From assembly GCA_900540865.1 (NCBI GenBank), contig UQHH01000005.1:1-64000 (forward strand): a stretch of DNA of 64,000 nt, written 5' to 3'. The position numbers were made by a program, and so were the translations under genes. Each line of letters opens with the position of its first letter. Position 1 is the stretch's first letter. Below the pieces are notes generated by a model. That model was not told the DNA's origin. It searched no databases and was given only the letters and a program-made list of their open reading frames with translations. The stretch is from an uncultured Oscillospiraceae bacterium (GTDB taxonomy: Bacteria > Bacillota > Clostridia > Oscillospirales > Acutalibacteraceae). Positions 34,767-44,771 of the stretch are shown in pieces.

Positions 34767-36203
34767 TTATTTCCAGTTGTTGATGGTGTCGCTGTAGACG
34801 TTGATATAATCGTTTGCGCTGCGCGCCCAACTGTTGTCGCTCATCATGCAGCGGTGCATGAGCTTCTTCCAGCCGTCGCGGTTCCAGTAGCCGTTGACGG
34901 CGCGCTTGACAGCCTGCACCATGTCGTAAGCCTCGTATTTTGAGAAGGTGAAGCCGTTACCCTGCCCGTCGAGGCTGTCGTGGATGGAATCGCGCAGGCC
35001 GCCGACCTCCCGCACAACGGGAACAGTGCCGTAACGCAGGGCAATCATCTGGGACAGGCCGCAGGGCTCGCTCATGGAGGGCATCAGGAAAATATCGGAG
35101 CCGGAATAGATTTTCCTCGCGAGCTCCGGGATAAAGCCGATGCACGCGCATACCCTGCCCGGGTATTTCCATTGCATATGGCGGAAGAAATCCTCGTATT
35201 CCTTGTCGCCGGAGCCGAGAATCACAAACTGTACGTCATGACCGCACATGATTTCGTCGAGCGTCATGCGCACCAGGTCAAGTCCCTTATGCTGCACCAT
35301 GCGCGATACCATGGAGATAATAGGAATATCCCCGCGCTGCGCAAGGCCCAGTCGCTCCTGAAGCGCACGTTTGCATTCCGCCTTGCCGCTCATGTCGTCC
35401 GCCGTGTAGTTGCGGTATAGCTGGTAATCCGTCGCCGGGTCGTAGCTTGCGTTGTCGATGCCGTTTAAAATGCCGCAAAGCTTATACTGCCGGTTGCGCA
35501 GGATGGTATCGAGCCCATGGGAGAACCACGGGTCTAAAATCTCGTTTGCGTAGCTCGGGCTTACCGTGGTGACGCGCGTCGCTGTTTCAATGGCGCCCTT
35601 TGCCATGTTAAGCTTTCCGTCCTGTTCGAGCAGCTTGGTGTCTGACGGCGGGATTCCGACGCATTCGGTGTTGACCTCCCAGCCATATTTTCCCTGGTAC
35701 TGGATATTATGGATGGTAAAGATGCTCTTGATGTTCTGGTACCACGGGTTATGCGAATAGAACAGATAGTAATAGGTAGGGACAAGCGCCGTCTGCCAGT
35801 CGTTGCAGTGGACAAGGTCGGGATGGAAGTTCACATAGGGGAGCATTTCCATAACCGCCCTGGAAAAGAATGAAAAGCGCTCCGCGTCGTCATAAAAGCC
35901 GTACAGGCCGCTGCGCTTGAAGTAATATTCGTTATCAATAAAGTAGAACATAACGCCGTTATAGTGCGCCTCGAACACGCCGCAGTACTGGCGCCTCCAC
36001 GCAACCGGAACGGTAAAATTCGTAATATAGCGCATGCTGTCGCGAAGCGACTGCGGAATATCGCCGTAAAGCGGCATAACGACGCGGCAGTCAACCTGCC
36101 GTTCACAGAGCGCCTTGGGCAGCGAGCCCGCGCCCGCAACGTCCGCCAAACCGCCGGAACCGGCAAAGGGGTTTGCCTCGCTCGTGCAGTATAAAATTCT
36201 CAA
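34767..36203 (-). CDS. glgA: Glycogen synthase (ADP-glucose)
   Basis: 478 residues, GT5 family. The N-terminal ADP-glucose loop reads FAGSGGLADVAG, so the Lys of the usual KTGGL is replaced, as in some related clostridial enzymes; a two-residue insertion (AG) follows before SLPKAL. The C-terminal domain carries MPSMSEPCGLSQMIALRYGTVPVVREVGGL with the catalytic Glu. It extends alpha-1,4-glucan chains. The start is TTG 36203 with SD GGGAGG. Last gene of glgB-glgC-glgD-glgA. Confidence 0.9.
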   Translation of the reverse strand: MRILYCTSEANPFAGSGGLADVAGAGSLPKALCERQVDCRVVMPLYGDIPQSLRDSMRYITNFTVPVAWRRQYCGVFEAHYNGVMFYFIDNEYYFKRSGLYGFYDDAERFSFFSRAVMEMLPYVNFHPDLVHCNDWQTALVPTYYYLFYSHNPWYQNIKSIFTIHNIQYQGKYGWEVNTECVGIPPSDTKLLEQDGKLNMAKGAIETATRVTTVSPSYANEILDPWFSHGLDTILRNRQYKLCGILNGIDNASYDPATDYQLYRNYTADDMSGKAECKRALQERLGLAQRGDIPIISMVSRMVQHKGLDLVRMTLDEIMCGHDVQFVILGSGDKEYEDFFRHMQWKYPGRVCACIGFIPELARKIYSGSDIFLMPSMSEPCGLSQMIALRYGTVPVVREVGGLRDSIHDSLDGQGNGFTFSKYEAYDMVQAVKRAVNGYWNRDGWKKLMHRCMMSDNSWARSANDYINVYSDTINNWK

Positions 36204-36251
36204 TCAAAAAACCTCCCGGATTTTGCACAAAATGCAATTGATACGAAGCTA

Positions 36252-37367
36252 TTATACCACGCTCATCTTCGCGATGTAAATAGGATAGCTCTGATAGCCC
36301 ATCAGCGCGCGTTCGTCCTTAATAACGACGTCCTTGTCGCAGATAACGTAGTTGAGGTTGGCGTTTTCGCCGATTTTTGTGTCCTGCATAATGACGCAGT
36401 TTGAAACCTTCGCGCCCTTGCCGATATGCACGCCCTTGGAGACGACGCAGTTTTCGACCTCGCCGTTTATAATGCAGCCCTGGGCAATCAGCGAGTTTTT
36501 CACAGAGGAGCCGAGGCCGTACTTGCTCGGCATATCGTCGCGCACCTTGGTGTATATGGGGCGGGAGCCGTTAAAAAGCTCAGCGCGAACCTTCGGCTCC
36601 ATAAGCGCCATGTTCGCGGCAAAATAGTCGTCCATCGACGAAATGACGGCACTGTAGCCCGAAAGCTCATAGCCATAGAATTTGTATTTCCTGAAATTAT
36701 CCTGCAGCAGATGGCGCTTGTAATCGAGCGCGTTGCGGCTGATACAGTCTGTTACAAGCTCCATCAGGAGCTCGCGTTTTAACAGCACGCTGCCGATTGC
36801 GAAATTGCATTCGCCTTCGGGACGCGGCTTTACAAGCAGCTCTTCTACGCGGTTGTCGGTTCCAAGCTCCATGACGATTGCCTGCTCCCGCTGCTCCGGG
36901 ACCTCGCCGGTTTTATATAAAATCGTAATATCCGCACCCGACTTGATGTGGGAGGATATCATCTTCTGGTAATCGATGTTGAACACGCTGTCGCACTGTG
37001 AAAGCAGGACATATTCCTCGGAGGAATTGTTTATAAAGCCGCGCACGCCGTAAATGCTCTCAACCGGCGTGTTGAATTTGCTGTAGCCCTGCGAAAAAGG
37101 CGGAAGCACGGTAAGCCCGCCGCGCCGCTTCGATAAATCCCAAGCCTTGCCGGAGCCGACATGGTCCATCAGGGACGCAAAGTTGTTGTTTGTTATCACG
37201 CCGACCTTATTGATACCGGAGTTTACCATGTTGGACAGCACAAAATCAATCAGGCGGTATTTTCCGCCGAACGGCACGGAGCCCATCGTGCGTTTGGCCG
37301 TCAGCTCGGAAATCAGCTCGTCGTGTATGTTCGGGAACACAAGACCTAGTACGTTATTGCCTCTCAT
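36252..37367 (-). CDS. glgD: ADP-glucose pyrophosphorylase regulatory subunit GlgD
   Basis: 371 residues. A nucleotidyltransferase-like N-terminal domain that lacks the glucose-1-P/ATP signature (has MGSVPFGGKYRLIDFVLSNMVNSGI), and a left-handed beta-helix C-terminal domain. In Firmicutes GlgD is catalytically weak and raises GlgC activity in a heterotetramer. The start overlaps the glgC stop (ATGA). Confidence 0.9.
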   Translation of the reverse strand: MRGNNVLGLVFPNIHDELISELTAKRTMGSVPFGGKYRLIDFVLSNMVNSGINKVGVITNNNFASLMDHVGSGKAWDLSKRRGGLTVLPPFSQGYSKFNTPVESIYGVRGFINNSSEEYVLLSQCDSVFNIDYQKMISSHIKSGADITILYKTGEVPEQREQAIVMELGTDNRVEELLVKPRPEGECNFAIGSVLLKRELLMELVTDCISRNALDYKRHLLQDNFRKYKFYGYELSGYSAVISSMDDYFAANMALMEPKVRAELFNGSRPIYTKVRDDMPSKYGLGSSVKNSLIAQGCIINGEVENCVVSKGVHIGKGAKVSNCVIMQDTKIGENANLNYVICDKDVVIKDERALMGYQSYPIYIAKMSVV

Positions 37368-38584
37368 GCCTTTTCCACCTCCGCAACATCTTTATCTATC
37401 ATGGCCTTCGGCGGAACGACGGCGTTTGCGCCTACGGTCAGGTTATCGCCGACCACGGCGATTCCCCAGGCGTCCTTGTCGCTGATGTCCTCAGGCCGCG
37501 CGCCGACCACCGCGTTTTTGCCGATGACAGCGTTTTCTGCGACGATTGCGTACTGTACGACGGCGCCGTCCTCGATAACCGCGCCGGGCATGATGATGGA
37601 ATCGGTCACAACGGCGTTTTTGCCGACCGTTACGCCCGCGAACAGGATGGAAAACTCGAGCGCGCCGTAAATATTACAGCCGTCCGCCACAAGCGAGTTC
37701 TGGATTTTGGCTGCGTCCGCGATATAATGCGGCGGCATGACGGGGTTGCGGGAATAAATCTTGTTGCTGTCCTCGCTCAAATCGAGCGGAACGTTCGGGT
37801 CGAGTAAATCCATGTTTGCTTCCCAGAGGCTGTCGATTGTGCCGACGTCCTTCCAGTAGCCCTCAAACTGGTACGCAAACATCCGCTCACCCGCGTCGAG
37901 CATAGCGGGGAGGACGTCCTTGCCGAAATCGTTGCTCGACCTTGTGTTTTCCGCGTCGAGCGTTAAATACTTTTTCAGCTTGTCGAAGCTGAACACATAG
38001 ATACCCATAGAGGCGTTTGTGCTCTTGGGTACGGCGGGCTTTTCGTCGAACTCGTATATAGAGCCGTCAGGATTGGTGTTGAGGATACCGAAGCGCGGCG
38101 CTTCCTCAAGAGGCACGTCGATAACCGCGATGGTGCAGTCGGCGTTATGCTCTTTGTGGAACGCGACCATTTTGGAATAGTCCATTTTATAGATATGGTC
38201 GCCAGAGAGAATGACCACATATTCCGGGTCGTACCGTTCGATATAGTTCATGTTTTGATAAATCGCGTTTGCCGTGCCGGAATACCAATCCGCGCCGCCC
38301 ACCTGCTGGTAGGGGCTCAGGCAGTGTACGCCGTCGAGCATGCCGTCCAAATCCCACGGCTGTCCGTTGCCGATATATTCGTTTAACACGAGCGGCTGGT
38401 ACTGCGTGAGTACGCCGACCGCTTCAATACCGGAGTTGACGCAGTTGGACAGCGGGAAATCAATAATTCTGTACTTGCCGCCGAACGGGACCGCCGGCTT
38501 TGCGAGCTTTTGTGTCAATACGCCGAGCCTGCTGCCCTGTCCGCCGGCGAGCAGCATGGCGACTACCTCTTGCTTTGGATACAT
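37364..38584 (-). CDS. glgC: Glucose-1-phosphate adenylyltransferase
   Basis: 406 residues. GGQGSRLGVLTQKLAKPAVPFGGKYRIIDF is the nucleotide-binding pyrophosphorylase motif; GDHIYKMDYSKM and the beta-helix C-terminus follow. It makes ADP-glucose from glucose-1-P and ATP, the committed step of glycogen synthesis. It is translationally coupled to glgD. Confidence 0.93.
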   Translation of the reverse strand: MYPKQEVVAMLLAGGQGSRLGVLTQKLAKPAVPFGGKYRIIDFPLSNCVNSGIEAVGVLTQYQPLVLNEYIGNGQPWDLDGMLDGVHCLSPYQQVGGADWYSGTANAIYQNMNYIERYDPEYVVILSGDHIYKMDYSKMVAFHKEHNADCTIAVIDVPLEEAPRFGILNTNPDGSIYEFDEKPAVPKSTNASMGIYVFSFDKLKKYLTLDAENTRSSNDFGKDVLPAMLDAGERMFAYQFEGYWKDVGTIDSLWEANMDLLDPNVPLDLSEDSNKIYSRNPVMPPHYIADAAKIQNSLVADGCNIYGALEFSILFAGVTVGKNAVVTDSIIMPGAVIEDGAVVQYAIVAENAVIGKNAVVGARPEDISDKDAWGIAVVGDNLTVGANAVVPPKAMIDKDVAEVEKA

Positions 38585-38635
38585 ACCAATACCTCCAAAT
38601 TGCCGAAATATTTTGCAGATAACCGAAAACCCCGG

Positions 38636-40645
38636 TTATTTTTCTTTAGTTACTTCGCCGTCCTGCGCGGCCGCTTCCGTCTTTTCGGCCGCGTCCTTTT
38701 TGGCGGCGGCTTTCTTCTTTCTGGGCGGCTTTTTCTTGACGCACTTAAAGTACATGACCGACATAGGCGGTAAGGTCAGGAGAATCGACTGGTCACAGTC
38801 GTGCAGCGCCTCGCCGTCGGAGTTGATGTTCTGTCCGTTCGTGACGCCTGTGCCGCCGAAACGCTCGTCGTCTGTATTGAAGACCTCGGCGTAGTAGCCG
38901 TTTTGCGGAACGCCGATGCGGTAATCCTCACGCAGTACCGGCTGGAAGTTGCACACGCCGATGATGTTGTTGCCCTTTTTATCCATCCTGCGGAACGCGA
39001 TGACGCTCTGCATATAGTCGTCGTGGTGAATCCACGAGAAGCCCTCCCAGGAGAAATCGACCTCGTACATCGGCGGGTTTTCCAGATAGAAGTGGTTGAG
39101 CGCTTTATAAAACGCATGCAACTCCTGGTGCTTCGGGAACTCAAGCAGGTTCCACTGGAGCTGCTGTGCCGCGTTCCATTCGTCGAACTGCCCGATTTCC
39201 GCGCCCATAAAGGTGAGCTTCTTGCCGGGATGAATCATCATATAAGCCATGAAAGCGCGTACACCCGCGAATTTCTGTTCATATTCGCCCGGCATTTTAT
39301 TGATGAGTGAACCCTTGCCGTAAACGACCTCGTCATGCGAAATCGGCAGCAGGAAGTTCTCGGAAAACGCGTAGAAGAATGAGAAGGTAAGGTTGTCGTG
39401 ATGATAGGGGCGGTAGAGCGGGTCGAGCGACATATAATGCAGCATATCGTTCATCCAGCCCATGTTCCACTTGTAGTTGAAGCCCAGCCCGCCGTCCTCA
39501 ACAGGGCGGGAGACCATAGGCCAGGAGGTGGATTCCTCCGCAATCATATAATCCTGCGGATAGAGCGCGGCAATTTTGGAGTTGAGGTTCTGGATAAAGG
39601 CGACCGCCTCCAGATGCTCCTTGCCGCCGTATTTGTTGGCGACCCATTCGCCGTCGTGGCGGTTATAATCGAGGTACAGCATCGAGGCTACCGCGTCCAC
39701 GCGGATGCCGTCGATATGGTACTTGTCGAGCCAGAACATGGCGCTCGACATCAAAAAGCTAATTACCTCAAAGCGGCTGTAGTCAAAAACGAGCGTGCCC
39801 CATTCCTTATGCTCGCCCTTGCGCGTGTCGGCGTATTCATAGCAGCAGGTGCCGTCGAACTTCGCAAGGCCGTGCGCGTCGCGCGGGAAGTGCGCCGGAA
39901 CCCAGTCGAGAATGACCTGGATACCCTGCTCGTGGCATTTGTCGACAAAATACATAAAGTCGTGCGGCGTACCGTAGCGGGACGTTGGGGCAAAGTAGCC
40001 TGTTACCTGGTAGCCCCACGAACCGTCGAACGGGTATTCCGTCATCGGCATGAATTCAATATGCGTATAGCCCATATCCTTGACGTAAGGAATCAGCTCG
40101 TCGGCAAGCTTTCGGTAGCTGTAGCGCGAGCCGTCTTCACCCAGCCTCCAGGAACCCGCGTGTACCTCGTAAATGTTCATCGGCTGTTCGTAGTGCGGCT
40201 TTTCCGCTTTCTTTTCCTGCCAGTCTGCGTCGGTCCATTCAAAGCCGTCCAAATCGTAATAGAGCGTCGCGTTGTCGGGGCGCGTCTGGCAGTGGTAGCC
40301 GTACGGGTCGGTTTTATAGAGCTTTTCAAACCAGGGCGTTTCCACACAATATTTATACGCCTGGTACTGGTTGACGTGCGGGATAAAGCATTCCCATACG
40401 CCCGTGCCGTCCACACGCTCCATGTAGTTTTTCATGTTGTCCCAGCTATTAAAGTCGCCCGCGACGGAAACCGTCAGGGCGTTCGGCGCCCATACGCGGA
40501 ATACCACACCGTCCAGCCCGTCCCGGTAACATTTATGCGCCCCCATATATTCGTATGCGTTGACGCTCTCTCCCGCAAGGAACAATTCGAGAGGGGAACG
40601 TGAATCTACCTTTGTTTCGGTAGCCGTTGTTTTTTCGCCTGCCAT
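38636..40645 (-). CDS. glgB: 1,4-alpha-glucan branching enzyme
   Basis: About 669 residues, GH13. A CBM48 N-terminal domain (VFRVWAPNALTVSVAGDFNSWD), a catalytic barrel with the Asp nucleophile in GIRVDAVASMLYLDY and the Glu in MIAEESTSWP, and a C-terminal beta domain. A Lys/Ala/Glu-rich tail (KKKPPRKKKAAAKKDA) of about 30 residues is extra to the family. ATG 40645 has SD GGAAGGAG; the longer reading from 40876 crosses the promoter. First gene of the operon. Confidence 0.92.
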   Translation of the reverse strand: MAGEKTTATETKVDSRSPLELFLAGESVNAYEYMGAHKCYRDGLDGVVFRVWAPNALTVSVAGDFNSWDNMKNYMERVDGTGVWECFIPHVNQYQAYKYCVETPWFEKLYKTDPYGYHCQTRPDNATLYYDLDGFEWTDADWQEKKAEKPHYEQPMNIYEVHAGSWRLGEDGSRYSYRKLADELIPYVKDMGYTHIEFMPMTEYPFDGSWGYQVTGYFAPTSRYGTPHDFMYFVDKCHEQGIQVILDWVPAHFPRDAHGLAKFDGTCCYEYADTRKGEHKEWGTLVFDYSRFEVISFLMSSAMFWLDKYHIDGIRVDAVASMLYLDYNRHDGEWVANKYGGKEHLEAVAFIQNLNSKIAALYPQDYMIAEESTSWPMVSRPVEDGGLGFNYKWNMGWMNDMLHYMSLDPLYRPYHHDNLTFSFFYAFSENFLLPISHDEVVYGKGSLINKMPGEYEQKFAGVRAFMAYMMIHPGKKLTFMGAEIGQFDEWNAAQQLQWNLLEFPKHQELHAFYKALNHFYLENPPMYEVDFSWEGFSWIHHDDYMQSVIAFRRMDKKGNNIIGVCNFQPVLREDYRIGVPQNGYYAEVFNTDDERFGGTGVTNGQNINSDGEALHDCDQSILLTLPPMSVMYFKCVKKKPPRKKKAAAKKDAAEKTEAAAQDGEVTKEK

Positions 40646-40792
40646 AAAATTTTCTCCTTCCGCATTCTGTAATGTATATATCGGTTCAGCCTTGATATTT
40701 CCCCAAACGTGAAAAAAGAATAAAACCTCGTACAAAAAAGCCGTGCAAGATTTTTCCTGTTTTTTTGCCAATATATACAATCTCTCCATAAT

Positions 40793-40821
40793 ATAATAGC
40801 AATGTTTCGGTAAAAATTCAA
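40793..40821 (-). promoter_or_regulatory. Sigma-A promoter of the glycogen operon
   Basis: Minus strand: -35 TTGAAT (40821-40816), 17-bp spacer, -10 TATTAT (40798-40793). It gives a leader of about 140 nt before glgB. No operator could be seen. The rest of the 645-bp gap to 41291 holds no gene, only this promoter and the one for the LuxE gene. Confidence 0.65.
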
Positions 40822-41133
40822 TAGATTTTAAAATTTTAATTCCACATAATTTAGTAAAATTTTTGTGTTGTACCAAAAACCGGCGCTGTATAGCGCTAAC
40901 CGCCGTTATGATGACGGGAAATGGGCAATTTGCGAAAACACGTCCATCATACCATCACGGCTCTGTCGAAAAGGCGAAAAGGGCGCGCAATACACAGCAT
41001 AATTTTTCTGGCTTTTAAAATTCATAGTAATCCGATATGTTTATCTTACCATAAAGTATGCGGGCTTAGCAAAAACAATTGTTGGCAGAAAGCCGTGCTT
41101 TGTATGAGAGAGAAATTCACCACACGAGTCCGA

Positions 41134-41162
41134 TTGCCCTTTTCTGCTTTATCCTTTATAAT
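41134..41162 (+). promoter_or_regulatory. Predicted promoter of the LuxE-LuxC pair
   Basis: -35 TTGCCC (41134-41139), 17-bp spacer, -10 TATAAT (41157-41162), about 120 nt before the first gene. Confidence 0.55.
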
Positions 41163-41291
41163 AAAACCACAGGGGATAAAACGGTATGCTATATAGAAAA
41201 AAGCGGATTTTACGGGTATGGGCCTGTTGGTAATTTTTATTTAATAGACATTGCGGGAGCCGGCCTTTAATAGAAAAAGGGGGAGAAGCAA

Positions 41292-42413
41292 ATGAGCAGC
41301 CGCGGAAAGCTGTTTTCTATAAAACAGCCCTATTCGTTAGAGGAAACGAACGCGCTTTTTCTTTCCGCTATGCGGGAAAACTGCGCATACCAGTATAGCC
41401 GCTGTGGGCAATACCGCAAAATTCTGGACGGCTTTGGATTTGCGCCGGAGCAGCTAAGGGAATATGAAGACCTTGCGCGCCTGCCTTTTTTGCCGACGCT
41501 CTTTTTTAAATCGCATGAGCTTTTGTCGATGCCGAGGGGCAGAACGCCGGTAGAGGCGACCTCCTCCGGCACAAGCGGGAAAATGAGCCGGATTGCGTTC
41601 GATACCTACGGCCTGTACTGCGGGCTGAAAATGGTGCTGCGGCTCGGCCGTTTGCACGGATTTTTTTCCGCGGTTCCCGCAAATTATGTACTGCTTGGGT
41701 ACAAGCGCCATAAAGGAAACCAAACGGCGGTAACGAAAACGGCGTTCGGCGCGACGCTGTTTACGCCCGCAATCCACCGGGAATATGCCTTAAAATACAA
41801 AGACGGCGGATATAAGGCGGATTTGGACGGGATAATCGGCGCGCTTATAAAATACAGCCGCGCACCCTTTCCCGTGCGCCTGGTCGGATTCCCGTCCTAT
41901 ACGTATTTTTTGCTGAAATCCATGGACGAACAGGGTGTTGCTCTAAAGCTGAAAAAAGGCTCGCGTATCCTGCTCGGCGGAGGCTGGAAGCAGTTTTACC
42001 AGGAGCAGGTGGACAAGCGTATCCTGTATGAACTGGCGCAAAAGGTGCTGGGGATTGAGGAAGGGGACATCCGGGAATTTTTTGGCGCGGTTGAGCACCC
42101 GATATTATATTGCGACTGCAAAAACCACCATTTTCATATTCCTGCGTACAGCCGCGTAATCATCCGCGACGTCAATACGTTCGAGCCGGTAAAAAACGGG
42201 GAGACGGGGCTTTTAAACTTGCTGACGCCCATGGTATACGGCGCGCCTGTGCTCAGTGTGATGACGGACGATTTGGGCGTGCTGCACGACGCGGGAGAAT
42301 GCGGCTGCGGGATAGGGTCGCCGTATCTTGAAATCATCGGGCGTGTTGGGCTTAACGACATCAAAACATGCGCGGCGGGAGCCGCCGAGCTGCTGAAGGG
42401 GCTGGAGCTATGA
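41292..42413 (+). CDS. LuxE-family acyl-protein synthetase
   Basis: 373 residues. LuxE/AMP-ligase family: ATP-binding STSGTSGK-type motif (ATSSGTSGKMS, about 90-100), PFPVRLVGFPSYTYFLL middle and the C-terminal LuxE domain with GCGIGSPYLEIIGRVG and a candidate nucleophile Cys in DIKTCAAGA. LuxE activates a fatty acid with ATP and passes the acyl group to LuxC as a thioester. The stop overlaps the LuxC start (ATGA). No luxA, luxB or luxD gene is present. Confidence 0.8.
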   Translation: MSSRGKLFSIKQPYSLEETNALFLSAMRENCAYQYSRCGQYRKILDGFGFAPEQLREYEDLARLPFLPTLFFKSHELLSMPRGRTPVEATSSGTSGKMSRIAFDTYGLYCGLKMVLRLGRLHGFFSAVPANYVLLGYKRHKGNQTAVTKTAFGATLFTPAIHREYALKYKDGGYKADLDGIIGALIKYSRAPFPVRLVGFPSYTYFLLKSMDEQGVALKLKKGSRILLGGGWKQFYQEQVDKRILYELAQKVLGIEEGDIREFFGAVEHPILYCDCKNHHFHIPAYSRVIIRDVNTFEPVKNGETGLLNLLTPMVYGAPVLSVMTDDLGVLHDAGECGCGIGSPYLEIIGRVGLNDIKTCAAGAAELLKGLEL

Positions 42414-43702
42414 TACTCTTTAAGGGGAAGCTTTATGGTTCGGACGTGCAAAGCGAGCTGCTCGGCCGCATGGAGGCCCACATAAATGAAACGCTTTCAA
42501 AGGAGCCGCCCGGTCCTGAATATGTAATCGGCGCGTTTGACAGGCTCGCGGAAAAAATTGAAGGCGGCGCATATGACGAACTGATTGCGATGCTCGATAT
42601 TGAGGGAATTGAAGAAAAAATAAGCGAGGCCGTATCCCTGCTCAAACGCGACAGCCTGCTGTTTAAGCTGGAAACGGAGCTCGGCAGGGATTTTTTATTA
42701 GAAAAAGAAATTCGTCCCGTACGCGCGGACAGGTCAATCGTAAAGCGCGTAATGCCGCTCGGCGTGCTGTTTCATATCGCCGCGGGCAACGTAGACGGTC
42801 TTCCGGCCTACAGCGCAGCCGAAGGCTTACTGACGGGCAACATCAATATTTTAAAGCTGCCGCAGGCGGACGACGGGCTTTCAATCAGGATTCTCTGTGA
42901 GCTGATTGCGCTAGCTCCTGCGCTTACCGACTATATTTATGTGTTCGACACGCCGTCCTCAGATATTGGCGCGATGAAACGGATGGCGGAGATGTCGGAC
43001 GGCATCGTCGTATGGGGCGGGGACGCGGCGGTTTCCGCCGTGCGCGGTATGGCGCCTGTGGGCGCAAGGCTGGTTGAATGGGGCCATAAGCTGAGCTTTG
43101 CATACCTGTCCGGCGAGCCCTCCGAAGAAGAGCTGCGGCAGCTTGCGCGCCATATAATGGAGACGAAGCAGCTGCTTTGCAGCTCATGCCAGACGGTTTA
43201 TATCGATACGGACAGCATGGAGGATATATATGCCTTCTGCCGGCGGTTTTTGCCGGTTTTGGAGGAGGCCGCGCGGGTATATCCAGTAAAAAGCACAGGC
43301 GCACAGGCGGAAATTTCCCTGCGCCTTTACCATCAAAAGCTGGAATCGCTTGTGTCGGGGCAAAAGGAGGAGGCGCAGCGGGTTTACAGGGGCAAGGGGT
43401 GCAGCCTTTTGGCCTGTACGGACAGTGAGCTTGCGCTTTCCATGATGTTTGGCAACTGCCTGGTCAAGCGGCTTGCGCGTGAAGAAATTATCCCGGTGCT
43501 GCGCCGGAAAAAAGGATATTTACAAACGGCCGGGCTGCTTTGCGGGGAGGAAGAAAGACAGGAGTTAACTATACTGTTGCTCAAGGCGGGCGCCGACCGG
43601 GTAACGGGCGCGGGTGATATGTCCGGCGTTACCTGCGCGGACACGCACGACGGGGAATACCCGCTGCGGCGGTATGTTCGGATAACGGACAGCAGCTTGT
43701 AA
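42410..43702 (+). CDS. LuxC-family acyl-CoA/acyl-protein reductase
   Basis: 430 residues, aldehyde-dehydrogenase superfamily LuxC type. It has the N-terminal LuxC domain, LFHIAAGNVDGLPAYSAAEGLL and the catalytic Cys in LLCSSCQTVYI (about 256-262). It reduces the acyl thioester to an aldehyde with NADPH. ATG 42410 overlaps the LuxE stop; the reading from 42368 lies inside the LuxE gene. Together the pair is a two-subunit carboxylic acid reductase. The product is unknown; no biosynthetic neighbours are visible. Confidence 0.82.
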   Translation: MILFKGKLYGSDVQSELLGRMEAHINETLSKEPPGPEYVIGAFDRLAEKIEGGAYDELIAMLDIEGIEEKISEAVSLLKRDSLLFKLETELGRDFLLEKEIRPVRADRSIVKRVMPLGVLFHIAAGNVDGLPAYSAAEGLLTGNINILKLPQADDGLSIRILCELIALAPALTDYIYVFDTPSSDIGAMKRMAEMSDGIVVWGGDAAVSAVRGMAPVGARLVEWGHKLSFAYLSGEPSEEELRQLARHIMETKQLLCSSCQTVYIDTDSMEDIYAFCRRFLPVLEEAARVYPVKSTGAQAEISLRLYHQKLESLVSGQKEEAQRVYRGKGCSLLACTDSELALSMMFGNCLVKRLAREEIIPVLRRKKGYLQTAGLLCGEEERQELTILLLKAGADRVTGAGDMSGVTCADTHDGEYPLRRYVRITDSSL

Positions 43703-43712
43703 ATAAACGAAA

Positions 43713-43743
43713 AAACGGGACGGAGCAGCGCTCCGTCCCGTTT
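43713..43743. terminator. Bidirectional terminator between luxC-like gene and gap
   Basis: AAACGGGACGGAG / CTCCGTCCCGTTT hairpin with A run on the left and T run on the right, placed between convergent genes. Confidence 0.85.
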
Positions 43744-43766
43744 CATATGCAAATTATAATAAATAA

Positions 43767-44771
43767 TTACAGCTCTGCGAAATATTTGATAGTCCTTACC
43801 ATCTGGCTGGTGTAGCTGTTCTCGTTGTCGTACCAGGAAACAACCTGAACCTCGCTCGTGCCGTTGTCGAGGTTGATGACCATGGTCTGGGTGGAATCGA
43901 ACAGGGAGCCGTAGGTGATGCCGATAACGTCGGAGGAAACAATCGGGTCCTCGTTGTAGCCGAAGGACTCGGAGGAAGCAGCCTTCATCGCCTGGTTGAT
44001 CTGGTCAACCGTAACGGTTCCTTCTACGATAGCGGTGAGGATGGTGGTGGAGCCTGTCGGTACCGGTACGCGCTGCGCGGAGCCGATGAGCTTTCCGTTA
44101 AGCTCCGGGATAACCAGGCCGATTGCCTTCGCGGCGCCCGTGGAGTTCGGTACGATGTTGACAGCAGCTGCGCGCGCCCTTCTGAGGTCGCCCTTTCTGT
44201 GCGGTCCGTCGAGAACCATCTGGTCGCCCGTGTAAGCGTGGATTGTGCTCATGATGCCGCTCTTGATGGGAGCGAGCTTATTGAGTGCGTTTGCCATCGG
44301 GGCGAGGCAGTTGGTTGTGCAGGAAGCGGCGGAGATGATGGTATCTTCCTTCGTCAGGGTGTCCTCGTTCACGCTGTAAACGACTGTCTTGAGGTCGTTT
44401 CCGGCCGGAGCGGAGATGACAACCTTCTTGGCGCCTGCGTCTATATGAGCCTGGCTTTTCGCCTTGGAGCAGTAGAAGCCTGTGCACTCGAGAACGACGT
44501 CGATTCCGAGCTCGCCCCAGGGCAGCTCAGCGGCGTTCGCCTTGGCATAAATGGTGATTTCTTTTCCGTCTACGACGATGGAGTTTTCTTTTGCCTCTAC
44601 AGGCTTGTTGTAACGGCCCTGAGCGGAGTCGTACTTTAAAAGGTGAGCGAGCATTTTCGCATCTGTAAGGTCGTTAATCGCGACAACCTCGTAGCCCTCT
44701 GCGCCGAACATCTGCCTGAAAGCAAGACGGCCGATGCGGCCAAAACCGTTAATAGCAACTTTTACTGACAT
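43767..44771 (-). CDS. gap: Glyceraldehyde-3-phosphate dehydrogenase
   Basis: 334 residues, phosphorylating NAD-dependent type. The Rossmann motif is VAINGFGRIGRLAFR and catalytic Cys is in SAASCTTNCLAP; the substrate-binding HAYTGDQ and GSAQRVPVPTGS segments are intact. It catalyses the oxidative step of glycolysis. ATG 44771 has SD AGGAGG; the longer reading from 44819 precedes it. Single-gene unit ending at the bidirectional terminator. Confidence 0.95.
   Translation of the reverse strand: MSVKVAINGFGRIGRLAFRQMFGAEGYEVVAINDLTDAKMLAHLLKYDSAQGRYNKPVEAKENSIVVDGKEITIYAKANAAELPWGELGIDVVLECTGFYCSKAKSQAHIDAGAKKVVISAPAGNDLKTVVYSVNEDTLTKEDTIISAASCTTNCLAPMANALNKLAPIKSGIMSTIHAYTGDQMVLDGPHRKGDLRRARAAAVNIVPNSTGAAKAIGLVIPELNGKLIGSAQRVPVPTGSTTILTAIVEGTVTVDQINQAMKAASSESFGYNEDPIVSSDVIGITYGSLFDSTQTMVINLDNGTSEVQVVSWYDNENSYTSQMVRTIKYFAEL

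Noticed and set aside
39398..40603. 401-codon ORF antisense to glgB
   Set aside because: Mirror frame of glgB; the glgB motifs are complete on the other strand.
41292..43702. Bioluminescence operon
   Set aside because: Only luxE- and luxC-like genes; no luciferase subunits or flavin reductase within the window.
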